Part shown: piece by piece, positions 16,340 to 26,191 of the stretch
Numbering within the stretch: the stretch's first letter is position 1
How the letters are laid out: every line of letters starts with the position of its first letter
Source: Curvibacter lanceolatus ATCC 14669
Lineage (GTDB): Bacteria; Pseudomonadota; Gammaproteobacteria; Burkholderiales; Burkholderiaceae_C
Direction of reading: 5' to 3'
Assembly (NCBI RefSeq): GCF_000381265.1
Contig: NZ_KB906257.1
Location: 62,001 to 126,000, forward strand
DNA: 64,000 nucleotides
Position numbers and translations under genes: made by a program
The notes under the pieces: model-generated
Database searches by the model: none
Seen by the model: the letters and a program-made list of their open reading frames with translations, nothing else
Told to the model about the DNA's origin: nothing

Positions 16340-16563
16340 GGTTTGTCCTCCAGTGCCTGCAGCACGAGATCGAACACCATCTCACTGGACGCCACGCCAT
16401 CAGCGGTGCGAAACGGGGATCGGTCGCTTTTCATGTCATGGATGGAGGCCGCAAACCGCCTCGGGTCAATGACCCCTTGCGTGGCGAGCTCCCTGATCAG
16501 GGCGCCAAGGGTGCCAATGGCTGCGGTGAGCGCGCCCACGGTGACTTCCTCTTCCGATTTCAT
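16336..16563 (-). CDS. Hypothetical protein, first gene of a two-gene module
   Basis: A 75-residue acidic, helical protein that I do not recognise. It has no signal peptide, membrane helix or cysteine. It starts MKSEEEVTVGALTAAIGTLG, and a second half (about residues 40-75) ends in VFDLVLQALED. The four-base overlap with the downstream membrane-anchored coiled-coil gene implies co-translation and possibly a complex. The reading is supported by the overlap, the terminator after the pair and the lack of a competing frame. Confidence 0.65.
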   Translation of the reverse strand: MKSEEEVTVGALTAAIGTLGALIRELATQGVIDPRRFAASIHDMKSDRSPFRTADGVASSEMVFDLVLQALEDKP

Positions 16564-16689
16564 CTGTTGGACTCCCTGTCAGTCTTGGGTACTTTCCATC
16601 AGATGGCCTCGCTTGTGATTCCGTCCGCGCACTCGTGCGCACCGGTGGCCGATCGCAACAATGAAAACGCTGGCAGCAGCGGTGATGTT

Positions 16690-18765
16690 TCAGCGGGCGA
16701 GCGGGGGCCAACGCAGTGTGCGAAGTTGCCGAGCCAGGTTTTTCAGGGCACCTGACGTGTTCAGTGGATCGTTCTGTCCCGGTGGCGCATAACGCAGCCG
16801 CTCCAGTTGCAACAGCCAATCGTGCAAGGGTTGGCCGGCGGGGCCCCAGCGCTCCAGCGCCAGGCGGCCCAGGGTGCGTGGCGTGGCCACGCCTGGGGTC
16901 TCCAGGCCACGGGCCCGGGCCAGGGTCTGGGCCTGGTTCAGCAGACGCAGCCAGGGGTCGTGCTGGCGGCGGTCCCACAATTGCCAGGCACCGGCGCCCA
17001 AGGCCGAGGCGGCCAGCAAGCCGCCCAGGAGCAGCACCAGGTCTTCCCAGCTGGGGGCCTCGAAGCCCAGCTTGCGCAGCAGGTCGAGCTGTCGCCCCTG
17101 GGTGTAGTTGAGCACCCACTGGTTCCAGCGGTTGTTGGTGGCCTCCCAGATGCCTCGCAGGCTTTGCATCAGGCCTGGGCTCATGGTCACCAGGGCGCTG
17201 GCGACCAGGCCGCGCGGTGCCACCAGGCGTTGCATGGAGCCGACGCGCCCAGGGGCAATGGCCGCCGTGGGGTCGATGCGCACCCAGCCGCGCCCGTTCA
17301 GCCAGACCTCGGCCCAGGCGTGGGCATCGCTCTGGCGCAGGGTCCAGTAGCCGTCGAGCGGGTTGCGCTCGCCGCCCTGGTAGCCGGTGACCACCCGCGC
17401 CGGGATGTCCAGGGCCCGCATCAACACCACGAACGAAGACGCCACATGCTCGCAAAAGCCCGCTTTGCGATCGAACCAGAACTCGTCAGCGGTGTCGCGC
17501 CCATACAGGCCCGGTTCCAGGGTGTAGCTGTAGCCACCGGTGGCCAGGCGGTTCAGCACCTGTTGCACCAGGGCCGCATCGTCAGCACCCGCGAGTTTCG
17601 GGTCGCGGCGCATCTCACTGGCCAGTTGCAGGGTGCGCGGGTTGTAGCCGGCAGGCAGCTCGGTCTCCTGGCGCAGCAACGGGTCGCTGCCTGTTGGACC
17701 ATAGCTGAAGTCGGGGTAGGCCACGGCCTGGTAGCGCAGCAATTCGGTGATGGGCCGGGCCATCACCCATTGCAGCTCGGGCGTGGCATAGGCGATCTGA
17801 GGGCCCAGGCGCGGCGCCTCGACGGTGGCATCCAGCGTCAGCAGCCAGGGCCGGTTGTTGGGCTCCAGGGTCATTTCATACGGCACCGGCGTGCCCTGGG
17901 TTTTCAGGCTGGCAGGCGGCCGCCGGTAAAGCACCTGATTCATCAGTTCCTCGGGCTGGCGCGGCTTCCATTCGCGGCCGTCGAAGCTCGAGAACACCGG
18001 CCCGCGGAAGTACAGCTGTCTTTGCTCGGGTGCCGCGCCGTTTGTATTCAGAAAACGCACACGAAAGGCAATGGCATCGTCCAGGGCCAGTTCGGTGACG
18101 TCACCCACGCTCATGCGCGAGGACAGGCCGCTGCGGGCCCCCTGCGCATCGGCCGGCAGGCCCCACAGGGGGGCCACCCGCGGGAACAGCACGAACAGCG
18201 CCACCATCACGGGGGCACCCCAGGCCGTCATGCGCAGCGCCAGGCCGGCCGAGGTGGCCAGCGGCGGCCGGCCCGCCGGCAGGTTGGCGTTGATGAGGGC
18301 CGTGAGCAGGCCCAGCAGGCCCAGCAGCATGGCCAGCGCCACCAGCAGGCTTTGCGAGAAGAAGAAGTGGGTCAGCATGGTGAAGAAGCCCAGAAAGAAC
18401 ACCACAAAGGCGTCTCGCCGGGCCCGCATCTCCAGCGTCTTGAGGGCCAGCAGGGCCACCACCAGGGTGACCCCGGCATCGCGCCCCAGCAAGGTCTTGT
18501 GGCTCCAGAAGGTGCCCGCCATGGCCAGCATCAACAGGCCCATCAGCCACCAGCGCGCCGGCAGCGGCCGGGCATGCCAGGCCAGCCAGCCCCGCCAGCC
18601 CAGTGCCAGGCAGGCCATCAGCAAGGTCCAGGCCGGCAGGTTGGCCGCATGCGGCAGCACCACCCAGGCCACCACGGCCAGCAAAAAGAGGGTGTCGCGG
18701 CTGTCACGCGGCAATTGGGACGTGGGGAGCGGGCGGTTCAGCACAGGGCCAGAGCCTCCAGGCAT
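16690..18765 (-). CDS. TgpA-family membrane transglutaminase (DUF3488/DUF4129)
   Basis: This 691-residue inner-membrane protein has a cluster of hydrophobic helices in the first 200 residues, a periplasmic transglutaminase-like domain with Cys438 (AGFCEHVASS) and the His/Asp of DAHAWAEVW and RIDPTAAIAPG, then another membrane helix and a C-terminal DUF4129-like tail. In Pseudomonas aeruginosa the homologue TgpA is essential. The ATG at 18765 lies inside the end of the DUF58 gene (28-base overlap), typical of a coupled MoxR-DUF58-TgpA operon; the open frame continues further upstream, but that part is a shadow of DUF58. Confidence 0.9.
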   Translation of the reverse strand: MPGGSGPVLNRPLPTSQLPRDSRDTLFLLAVVAWVVLPHAANLPAWTLLMACLALGWRGWLAWHARPLPARWWLMGLLMLAMAGTFWSHKTLLGRDAGVTLVVALLALKTLEMRARRDAFVVFFLGFFTMLTHFFFSQSLLVALAMLLGLLGLLTALINANLPAGRPPLATSAGLALRMTAWGAPVMVALFVLFPRVAPLWGLPADAQGARSGLSSRMSVGDVTELALDDAIAFRVRFLNTNGAAPEQRQLYFRGPVFSSFDGREWKPRQPEELMNQVLYRRPPASLKTQGTPVPYEMTLEPNNRPWLLTLDATVEAPRLGPQIAYATPELQWVMARPITELLRYQAVAYPDFSYGPTGSDPLLRQETELPAGYNPRTLQLASEMRRDPKLAGADDAALVQQVLNRLATGGYSYTLEPGLYGRDTADEFWFDRKAGFCEHVASSFVVLMRALDIPARVVTGYQGGERNPLDGYWTLRQSDAHAWAEVWLNGRGWVRIDPTAAIAPGRVGSMQRLVAPRGLVASALVTMSPGLMQSLRGIWEATNNRWNQWVLNYTQGRQLDLLRKLGFEAPSWEDLVLLLGGLLAASALGAGAWQLWDRRQHDPWLRLLNQAQTLARARGLETPGVATPRTLGRLALERWGPAGQPLHDWLLQLERLRYAPPGQNDPLNTSGALKNLARQLRTLRWPPLAR

Positions 18766-19762
18766 TGTTGGCGGTGGGCCGGGCCCGTGCCGAGCGGGAT
18801 CTCCCGTTGGGGCAGACGCAGCCCGAAATGCAGGCCCAGGGTGTCGGCAGCCAGCACCCAGGCGCACAGCCTGGACCAGCGTGCCTCGGGCGGCAGGGCC
18901 GACAGGCTGGCGTGGTCCAGCCACAGTTCGTGCAAGGGGGCCGGCGCGCTGTCGCGGCTGACCAGTGCGGCCGAGCCGGTGGCCAGTGCGGTGGCGGCCT
19001 TCTTCCAGACCAACTGCCGCATCGGGTCGCCCCGCCGGTAGGCACGCACACCGTCGTACTCCTGGCCGCGGGTCAGGCCCGCCGCCAGGGCGGGGGCCTG
19101 GTCCCGCGCCTGGCCCGGGGGCAGCGGGGGCGCGGCCGCTTCAGGTCGCGGGTAGACCAGCACCTGCGCGGCCGGGCGCCAGATCGTCCAGACCCGGAAG
19201 GTGCCCAGGGGGAAGCGGGTCTCCGCGCTCAGCACCGGCACCCGGTGCAGGCCGCGCTGGCTTGGGCAGAAGGCCAGGTGCAGCACGCTCTGGCCCTGGG
19301 CCGGCACGTCGGTCCAGACCCAGTCGGCGCTGTCCAGCACGGCCAGGCCGATGCCGTGGCGGGGCGTTTTGCGGGGGTTGTCCAGCACCACCTCCAGGGG
19401 CTGTACCTGGCCACAGAAGGTCGGGGCGGGGGGCTGCAGGCGCATCGACAGGCCACTCAGGGTGGCGTGGCCCACATGCATGCCCGCCACGGCGCAGCCG
19501 GCCAGCAAAAAGGTCAGCAGATAGCCCAGGTTGAGCTGGTAGTTGATCGAGGCCAGCAGCAGCACCAGCAGGGTCGCCGCCAGCATCCAGCCTGGGCGCG
19601 TGGGCAGGATGTAGACGTTGCGCTGGCTCAGCGTCATCAGATCGCTCAGGGGCAGGCGCCCCTGCCACCAGCGCCGGAACCGGGCCCGGGCCTGGCTGGC
19701 GGGGTTGAAGCGGGCCCAGCCGCCGGGCAAGGCTGCCTGAGGGGTGCCCATGGCCGGGGTGC

Positions 19763-19766
<4 letters not shown>
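18738..19766 (-). CDS. DUF58 domain protein
   Basis: A 342-residue protein with two adjacent membrane helices near residues 60-105 and a C-terminal DUF58 domain carrying QEYDGVRAYRRGDPMRQLVW (compare the family signature REYxxGDxxRxIxW). DUF58 proteins are partners of MoxR AAA+ ATPases and have a vWA-like fold. The ATG at 19766 overlaps the MoxR stop by four bases (ATGA). It is the middle gene of the operon; function is inferred from partners only. Confidence 0.9.
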
Positions 19767-20683
<917 letters not shown>

Positions 20684-20707
20684 GGCCCGAGACGTTATCC
20701 CAAAAAT

Positions 20708-21682
20708 ATGAGAGACACGAGATCGCCTGTGAACAAAACCGGTTACTACACCCATCGTGATTGCTGGAAACACGAGATGGGCCATGATCACCCCGAATGT
20801 CCGGCCCGCCTGGACGCCATCGAGGACCGCCTTCTGATGACGGGGGTCAGCGATGCGCTGGACCGCCGCGAGGCCCCCACGGCCGCCCTGGCCGACGTCG
20901 AGCTGGCGCACGACCGCATGCACATCGCCGCCTTGCGCGGGCTGACCGATCGCCTGGTCGACGAGATCCAGGCTGGTGGGCCGCCCCATGCCCAGCTCGA
21001 TCAGGACACCAGCATCAACGCCTTCACCTGGCAGGCCGCCCTGCGTTCCGCCGGTGCCGCCCTGGCGGCCACTGACGCCATCATGGCCGGCGAGCTCGAG
21101 AACGCCTTCTGTGCCGTGCGCCCGCCGGGCCACCACGCCTGCCGCGACAAGGCCATGGGCTTTTGCTTCTTCAACAACGTGGCCATTGCGGCGCGTTACG
21201 CGCTGGAGCGCTACCGCCTGCAGCGGGTGGCCATCGTCGACTTTGATGTGCACCACGGCAACGGCACCGAAAACATCCTCGCGGGCGACCCGCGGGCCCT
21301 GATGGTGAGCTTCTTCCAGCACCCGTTCTACCCCTACTCGGGCGACCAGCACCCGGCCGACAACATGCTCAACATCCCCGTGCCGGCCTACACCCGGGGC
21401 ATGGACCTGCGCGAGATCATCGAAATGATGTGGATCCCGCGGCTGGAGGCCTTCAAGCCCGAGATGATCTTCATCAGCGCCGGCTTCGATGCCCACCGCG
21501 AAGACGACATGGGCCAGCTGGGCCTGACCGAACAGGACTTCGCCTGGATCACCCTGCGCATCAAGGACATCGCGCGTCGCTTCTCCAAGGGCCGCATCGT
21601 GTCCTGCCTGGAGGGTGGCTACAACCCGGCCGCCCTGGCTCGCAGCGTGGAAGCCCACGTGCGGGTGCTGGCCGACCTCTGA
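20708..21682 (+). CDS. Histone deacetylase-like (class II type) amidohydrolase
   Basis: Zinc-dependent deacetylase of 324 residues. The active-site histidines are in RPPGHHA, and the zinc site is Asp180 and His182 (DFDVHHGNGT) with Asp261 (SAGFDAHRED). Bacterial relatives deacetylate acetyl-lysine, acetoin-pathway proteins or acetylpolyamines; the substrate is unknown. ATG 20708 is used, but GTG 20729 is a plausible alternative because it leaves more room for the divergent MoxR promoter. The enoyl-CoA hydratase-like gene follows after 16 bases and the MscS gene after that, forming a likely operon. Confidence 0.9.
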   Translation: MRDTRSPVNKTGYYTHRDCWKHEMGHDHPECPARLDAIEDRLLMTGVSDALDRREAPTAALADVELAHDRMHIAALRGLTDRLVDEIQAGGPPHAQLDQDTSINAFTWQAALRSAGAALAATDAIMAGELENAFCAVRPPGHHACRDKAMGFCFFNNVAIAARYALERYRLQRVAIVDFDVHHGNGTENILAGDPRALMVSFFQHPFYPYSGDQHPADNMLNIPVPAYTRGMDLREIIEMMWIPRLEAFKPEMIFISAGFDAHREDDMGQLGLTEQDFAWITLRIKDIARRFSKGRIVSCLEGGYNPAALARSVEAHVRVLADL

Positions 21683-21698
21683 GCCCGGGGTCTTCCAC

Positions 21699-22502
21699 AT
21701 GCCTGAAGCCTTGCCATCCGACCTGCTGCTCACCCGGCGCGATGCCCGCGGTGTGCTGACCCTGACCCTGAACCAGCCGGAGCGCTTCAATGTGCTCAGC
21801 GAGGCGATGCTGATCGCCCTGCAGGCCGCACTCGATGCGGCAGCCGCCGATGAGGGCTTGCGTGTGCTGGTGCTGGCCGCCACTGGCCGGGCCTTCTGTG
21901 CGGGGCATGACCTCAAGGCCATGGCTGAGCCGGGCCTGGCGCAGGCCGATCACCAGGCCCTGTTCGACCGCTGCAGCCGCTTCATGATGTCTTTGCAGCG
22001 CCTGCCGGTGCCTGTGCTGGCGCGGGTGCAGGGCATGGCCACGGCGGCGGGTTGCCAGTTGGTGGCCCAGTGTGACCTGGCCGTGGCGAGCTCCGAGGCC
22101 AGCTTTGCCACCAGCGGGATCCGCTATGGCCTGTTCTGTGCCACCCCCAGCGTGCCTCTGGCACGCAATGTGCCGGCCAAGAAGGCGCTGGAGATGCTGT
22201 TCACCGGCGATTTCATCGACGCCCAGGAGGCCCTGGCCCAGGGCTTGCTCAACCGGGTGGTGGCGCCTGCGGAACTGGATGCGGCCGTGGAGACTCTGGT
22301 GCAAAGCCTGCTGCACAAGCCGCGGGCGGCGCTGGCGATGGGCAAGGCCTTGTTCTACCGCCAGCGCGAAGCCGGTGTCGAGGCCGCCTACCAGCTGGCC
22401 GCCCAGACCATGGCCCTCAACATGATGGACCCTGCCGCCCAGGAAGGTGCGCAGGCTTTTGCAGAGAAACGGGCGCCCCGTTGGGTGCCCTCCGGAGAGT
22501 GA
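21699..22502 (+). CDS. Crotonase-superfamily protein, ECHDC3-like
   Basis: A 267-residue crotonase fold with oxyanion-hole segments FCAGHDLKAM and MATAAGCQLVAQCD. The two glutamates that catalyse enoyl-CoA hydration in crotonase are replaced by Gln120 (GCQL) and Gly140 (TSGIRYG), twenty residues apart as in the enzyme. The same substitutions and the LFCATPSVPLARNV segment match my recollection of the ECHDC3 branch. It is therefore probably not a standard hydratase; another acyl-CoA reaction or a binding role is likelier. It is 7 bases from the next gene and 16 from the previous one. Confidence 0.85.
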   Translation: MPEALPSDLLLTRRDARGVLTLTLNQPERFNVLSEAMLIALQAALDAAAADEGLRVLVLAATGRAFCAGHDLKAMAEPGLAQADHQALFDRCSRFMMSLQRLPVPVLARVQGMATAAGCQLVAQCDLAVASSEASFATSGIRYGLFCATPSVPLARNVPAKKALEMLFTGDFIDAQEALAQGLLNRVVAPAELDAAVETLVQSLLHKPRAALAMGKALFYRQREAGVEAAYQLAAQTMALNMMDPAAQEGAQAFAEKRAPRWVPSGE

Positions 22503-22509
22503 AGCATTG

Positions 22510-23811
22510 ATGGATTTATTGGATAACCTGCAGGCCGAGTTCCAGACCTCGCGTGCCTGGATCGAATTGGCCTGCCTGGTGGGCAGCCTGGTGGTGGCCT
22601 TTGGCGTTTCTTTCTGGGCGGGGCGCCGGGCGCGGGCCGCCGGCGATTCCGTCTGGTTCGGTCGCCGCACCCTGGACGGCCTGCTGTTCCCCGCGCTGGC
22701 CCTGGCCCTGGTCTACGCGGCCCGCGCCGTGGTGGCGCACCATCAGAGCGTCTTTCTGCTCAAGATCGCGATCCCGGTGCTGGTGTCGCTCGCGGTGATC
22801 CGCTTTTTTGCCCGGGTGCTGTCGGCCGCGTTTCCGGAGTCGGGGGCCATGCGCCTGGTCGAGCGGCTGTTCTCGTGGGTGGCCTGGCTGGCGGCGGTGC
22901 TCTGGATTGTCGATTTGCTGCCGTCGGTGCTCGAAGAGCTGGACGCGATCCATCTGGCCTTCGGCAAGACCTCGATCAGCCTGCGCACCTTGATCGAGGG
23001 TTGCCTGAGTTCGGGCCTAGTGCTGGTGGTGGCCTTGTGGGTGTCGTCCACCCTGGAGCGCAAGGTGTTGAGCCATGCCATCAGCGACCTGTCGATGCGG
23101 CGTGTGGCCGTCAATGCCATGCGGGCCGTGCTGTTGCTCATGGGTTTGCTGTTCGCCTTGTCGGCCGTGGGGGTCGATCTGACGGCGCTGTCGGTGCTGG
23201 GCGGTGCGGTGGGCGTGGGCCTGGGTTTCGGCCTGCAAAAGCTGGCGGCCAATTACGTGAGTGGCTTTGTCATCTTGCTGGAGCGCTCGCTGCGCATCGG
23301 CGACAACGTGCGGGTCGACAGCTTCGAGGGCAAGATCACCGACATCAAGACCCGCTACACCCTGCTGCGGGCCACCAATGGGCGCGAATCCATCGTGCCC
23401 AATGAGACCATGGTGTCGCAGCGGGTCGAGAACCTGTCGGCGGCAGACCTGCGCTTCAACCTCACGACCAATGTGGTGGTGGGCTATGACAGCGATGTGA
23501 GCCAGGTGCAGCAGATCCTGTGCGATGCGGCCAAGGCGCAAGAGCGGGTGCTGGCTGACCCGGCACCCGTGGCCTACCTGGTCAACTTCGCGCCCGACGG
23601 GCTGGAGTTCAGTCTGCATTTCTGGATCAGTGATCCCGCCAGCGGGCAGGTCAACATCCGCTCCGCCGTCAACCTGGCCATGCTGGCGGGTCTGCGGGCG
23701 GCGAAGGTCGATATTCCCTATCCGCAGCGGGTGCTGCGGGTGCAAGGCCCCGAGGCTGCCGCGTTGTTGCCGGCCACTGCTGCGGCCCCTGCAGTGTCGC
23801 CTGGGGGCTGA
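22510..23811 (+). CDS. MscS-family mechanosensitive channel
   Basis: A 433-residue channel with about five predicted membrane helices (first near residues 18-35) and the MscS pore helix and beta domain: LGGAVGVGLGFGLQKLAANY, then SGFVILLERSLRIGDNVRVD and a VPNETMVSQ segment. It releases solutes on hypo-osmotic shock. A C-terminal cytoplasmic alpha/beta domain follows. Translation begins at ATG 22510, seven bases after the crotonase gene, so it is probably the third gene of that operon. Confidence 0.93.
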   Translation: MDLLDNLQAEFQTSRAWIELACLVGSLVVAFGVSFWAGRRARAAGDSVWFGRRTLDGLLFPALALALVYAARAVVAHHQSVFLLKIAIPVLVSLAVIRFFARVLSAAFPESGAMRLVERLFSWVAWLAAVLWIVDLLPSVLEELDAIHLAFGKTSISLRTLIEGCLSSGLVLVVALWVSSTLERKVLSHAISDLSMRRVAVNAMRAVLLLMGLLFALSAVGVDLTALSVLGGAVGVGLGFGLQKLAANYVSGFVILLERSLRIGDNVRVDSFEGKITDIKTRYTLLRATNGRESIVPNETMVSQRVENLSAADLRFNLTTNVVVGYDSDVSQVQQILCDAAKAQERVLADPAPVAYLVNFAPDGLEFSLHFWISDPASGQVNIRSAVNLAMLAGLRAAKVDIPYPQRVLRVQGPEAAALLPATAAAPAVSPGG

Positions 23812-23851
23812 GCCCATTGGGGGGGCCACCGGATCCATCAGGAGGTTTCTC

Positions 23852-24178
23852 ATGAACTCAGGTCAACGCCTGCGCGAAGAACGCGAACGGCTGGGCTTCA
23901 GCCAGAACGATTTTGCCGCCCTGGTGCCTGTCACCCGCAAGACCATGTTCAATTGGGAGTCGGGCGCCGGGCATGTGGCCACGGAGGCCCTGGCGGTGTG
24001 GGCCCGCTCGGGTCTGGATGTGCTGTACGTGATCACGGGTGAACGCCTGCCTGTGAAGCACTCGGTGCCCGGCCCGCGTCAGCAGGCCTTGCTGAGGCTG
24101 TTCGACGCCGCCGACGAATCCGGCCGCCGCGCCATCGAAGCCGCTGCTGCCCAGGCCACGGGCAGCCCGCCCCACTGA
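23852..24178 (+). CDS. XRE-family transcriptional regulator
   Basis: A 108-residue protein with an N-terminal Cro/CI helix-turn-helix (about residues 4-58: RLREERERLGFSQNDFAAL, recognition helix around TRKTMFNWESG) and an alanine-rich helical tail. A perfect AGGAGG at 23840-23845 fixes the ATG at 23852. It lies 40 bases after the MscS gene and is followed at once by a strong terminator. The target is unknown; the resemblance is to prophage-type regulators. Confidence 0.88.
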   Translation: MNSGQRLREERERLGFSQNDFAALVPVTRKTMFNWESGAGHVATEALAVWARSGLDVLYVITGERLPVKHSVPGPRQQALLRLFDAADESGRRAIEAAAAQATGSPPH

Positions 24179-24181
24179 CAG

Positions 24182-24203
24182 GGGGCCGCCGGGCCCCTTT
24201 TTT
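24182..24203 (+). terminator. Rho-independent terminator after the XRE gene
   Basis: A perfect six-base stem GGGGCC/GGCCCC with loop GCCG is followed by six T. It closes the 20708-24178 gene group. Confidence 0.88.
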
Positions 24204-24228
24204 GAAAGCCCCTCCAATCTGACTTGGT

Positions 24229-24262
24229 GATTGACGTAACGTCAATCTTCCCCTTGTATAAT
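24229..24262 (+). promoter_or_regulatory. etfBA promoter with palindromic operator
   Basis: GATTGACGTAACGTCAATC (24229-24247) is a perfect 9+9 inverted repeat around one base. A consensus TATAAT lies at 24257-24262; the palindrome covers the -35 region (TTGACG is 20 bases from the -10, longer than ideal). A repressor bound here would block polymerase. The ACGT-core palindrome resembles, from memory, sites of the MerR-type regulator LiuR, which controls acyl-CoA catabolism and etfBA in proteobacteria; no such regulator gene is in the window. Confidence 0.65.
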
Positions 24263-24365
24263 CCAAAAAAAGCACGGTCGTACTTTTTTGTGCTTTGTCG
24301 CGATGGAAACTCGATTTCGAGGACCATTTCAGTCAATCGACGTTGCGCCGCATAGAATCATCCGG

Positions 24366-24381
24366 TTTACGTGCACGTCAA
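24366..24381. promoter_or_regulatory. Second ACGT-core operator upstream of etfB
   Basis: TTTACGTGCACGTCAA contains the perfect palindrome ACGTGCACGT and shares the arms TT-ACGT and ACGTCAA with the site at 24229-24247, but with one more central base. It lies 29 bases before the etfB ATG, downstream of the promoter, where a bound repressor would act as a roadblock. Confidence 0.5.
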
Positions 24382-24409
24382 TTCAACTAATCAATTTGGA
24401 GCCGCAGCA

Positions 24410-25165
24410 ATGAAGGTTTTGGTCCCCGTCAAACGCGTGGTGGACTACAACGTGAAGGTCCGGGTGAAGTCGGACAACACGGGTGTGGACATCGCCAACG
24501 TCAAGATGAGCATGAACCCCTTTGACGAGATTGCCGTCGAAGAAGCGGTGCGCCTGAAGGAAAAAGGCGTGGCCACGGAGGTGATCGCCGTCAGCTGCGG
24601 CGTGGCCCAGTGCCAGGAAACCCTGCGCACGGCCATGGCCATCGGTGCGGACCGCGCCATCCTGGTCGAAACCCCCGCCGACCTCGAACTGCAGCCCCTG
24701 GCCGTGGCCAAGCTGCTCAACGCGCTGGTGGCCAAGGAGCAACCGGGCCTGATCATCCTGGGCAAGCAAGCCATCGACGACGACGCCAACCAGACCGGCC
24801 AGATGCTGGCCGCCCTGGCCGACCTGCCCCAGGCCACCTTCGCCAGCAAGGTCGAAGTGGCCGGCGACAAGGTCAACGTCACGCGCGAAATCGACGGCGG
24901 CCTGGAAACCCTGAGCCTGTCGATCCCGGCCGTGATCACCACCGACCTGCGCCTGAACGAGCCGCGCTATGTGACGCTGCCCAACATCATGAAGGCCAAG
25001 AAGAAGCCGCTGGAGACCGTCAAGCCCGAAGACCTCGGTGTGGACGTGGCTCCGCGCCTGAAGACGCTGAAGGTCAGCGAGCCCCCGAAGCGTGGCGCGG
25101 GCGTGAAGGTGGCCGACGTGGCCACCCTGGTGAACAAACTCAAAACCGAAGCCAAGGTGATCTGA
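24410..25165 (+). CDS. etfB: Electron transfer flavoprotein subunit beta
   Basis: A 251-residue EtfB, the AMP-binding small subunit of the FAD heterodimer that takes electrons from acyl-CoA dehydrogenases and passes them to ETF:ubiquinone oxidoreductase. The start is [20 protein letters not shown]; the conserved [17 protein letters not shown] segment and the [18 protein letters not shown] signature are both present. It is followed two bases later by etfA. A leader of about 140 bases carries a second operator-like site. Confidence 0.97.
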   Translation: MKVLVPVKRVVDYNVKVRVKSDNTGVDIANVKMSMNPFDEIAVEEAVRLKEKGVATEVIAVSCGVAQCQETLRTAMAIGADRAILVETPADLELQPLAVAKLLNALVAKEQPGLIILGKQAIDDDANQTGQMLAALADLPQATFASKVEVAGDKVNVTREIDGGLETLSLSIPAVITTDLRLNEPRYVTLPNIMKAKKKPLETVKPEDLGVDVAPRLKTLKVSEPPKRGAGVKVADVATLVNKLKTEAKVI

Positions 25166-25167
25166 AC

Positions 25168-26100
25168 ATGACCGCACTTGTTATTGCCGAACACGACAAC
25201 CAAAGCATCAAGGGCGCGACCCTGAACACCGTGACCGCCGCGCTGCAAGCCGGTGGCGACGTGCACGTGCTGGTGGCAGGCCACAACGCCGGCGCCGCTG
25301 CTGCCCAAGCCGCACAAATCGCAGGCGTGAGCAAAGTCATCCACGCCGACAGCGAAGCCCTGGCCCACGGCCTGGCCGAGAACGTGGCCGCGCAAGTCCT
25401 GGCCATGGCAGCCAACTACAGCCACATCGTGTTCCCCGCCACCGCCGGCGGCAAGAACGCCGCCCCGCGCGTGGCCGCCAAGCTCGACGTGGCGCAGATC
25501 AGCGAAATCAGCAAGGTCATCAGCGCCGACACCTTCGAGCGCCCGATCTACGCCGGCAACGCCATCGCCACCGTGCAAAGCGCCGACGCCACCAAAGTCA
25601 TCACGGTGCGCACCACGGGCTTTGACGCCGCAGCGGCCACGGGTGGCAGCGCCGCGGTCGAAACCATTGCAGCGCAGGCCGACAGCGGCAAGAGCGCCTT
25701 TGTGGGCAGCGAGATCGCCAAGAGCGACCGCCCTGAGCTGACGGCCGCCAAGATCATCGTCTCGGGTGGCCGGGCGCTGGGCAGCAGCGAGAAGTTCAAC
25801 GAAGTGCTGACCCCCCTGGCCGACAAGCTGGGTGCGGCGCTGGGTGCCAGCCGTGCGGCGGTGGACGCGGGCTACGCGCCCAACGACTGGCAGGTGGGGC
25901 AGACGGGCAAGATCGTGGCGCCCAGCCTGTACGTGGCCTGCGGTATCTCGGGGGCGATCCAGCACCTGGCGGGCATGAAGGACAGCAAGGTGATCGTGGC
26001 GATCAACAAGGACCCGGAGGCACCGATCTTCAGCGTGGCCGACTACGGCCTGGAGGCCGACCTGTTTGTGGCCGTGCCTGAGTTGATCAGCCAGCTCTGA
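25168..26100 (+). CDS. etfA: Electron transfer flavoprotein subunit alpha
   Basis: A 310-residue EtfA, the FAD-binding large subunit. The N-terminal Rossmann-like half begins [16 protein letters not shown]; the C-terminal FAD domain shows [12 protein letters not shown], the Arg-containing [20 protein letters not shown] segment and [13 protein letters not shown]. The ATG is two bases after the etfB stop, so the subunits are co-translated. A hairpin with a UUCG loop ends the pair at 26149-26172. Confidence 0.97.
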   Translation: MTALVIAEHDNQSIKGATLNTVTAALQAGGDVHVLVAGHNAGAAAAQAAQIAGVSKVIHADSEALAHGLAENVAAQVLAMAANYSHIVFPATAGGKNAAPRVAAKLDVAQISEISKVISADTFERPIYAGNAIATVQSADATKVITVRTTGFDAAAATGGSAAVETIAAQADSGKSAFVGSEIAKSDRPELTAAKIIVSGGRALGSSEKFNEVLTPLADKLGAALGASRAAVDAGYAPNDWQVGQTGKIVAPSLYVACGISGAIQHLAGMKDSKVIVAINKDPEAPIFSVADYGLEADLFVAVPELISQL

Positions 26101-26148
26101 TCGCAGCTGAGTTGAGGGCCAGCCCCCTGACCAGATAACAAGCCAAAT

Positions 26149-26172
26149 GGGCATCGTTCGCGATGCCCTTTT
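26149..26172 (+). terminator. Stem with UUCG loop and T-tract between etfA and the acyl-CoA dehydrogenase gene
   Basis: A perfect eight-base stem GGGCATCG/CGATGCCC closes on TTCG and is followed by TTTT. It lies 19 bases before the dehydrogenase ATG, so it may be a partial terminator or RNA-stabilising element setting the ratio of ETF to dehydrogenase rather than a full stop. Confidence 0.65.
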
Positions 26173-26191
26173 CATATCCGGAGATGAACCC

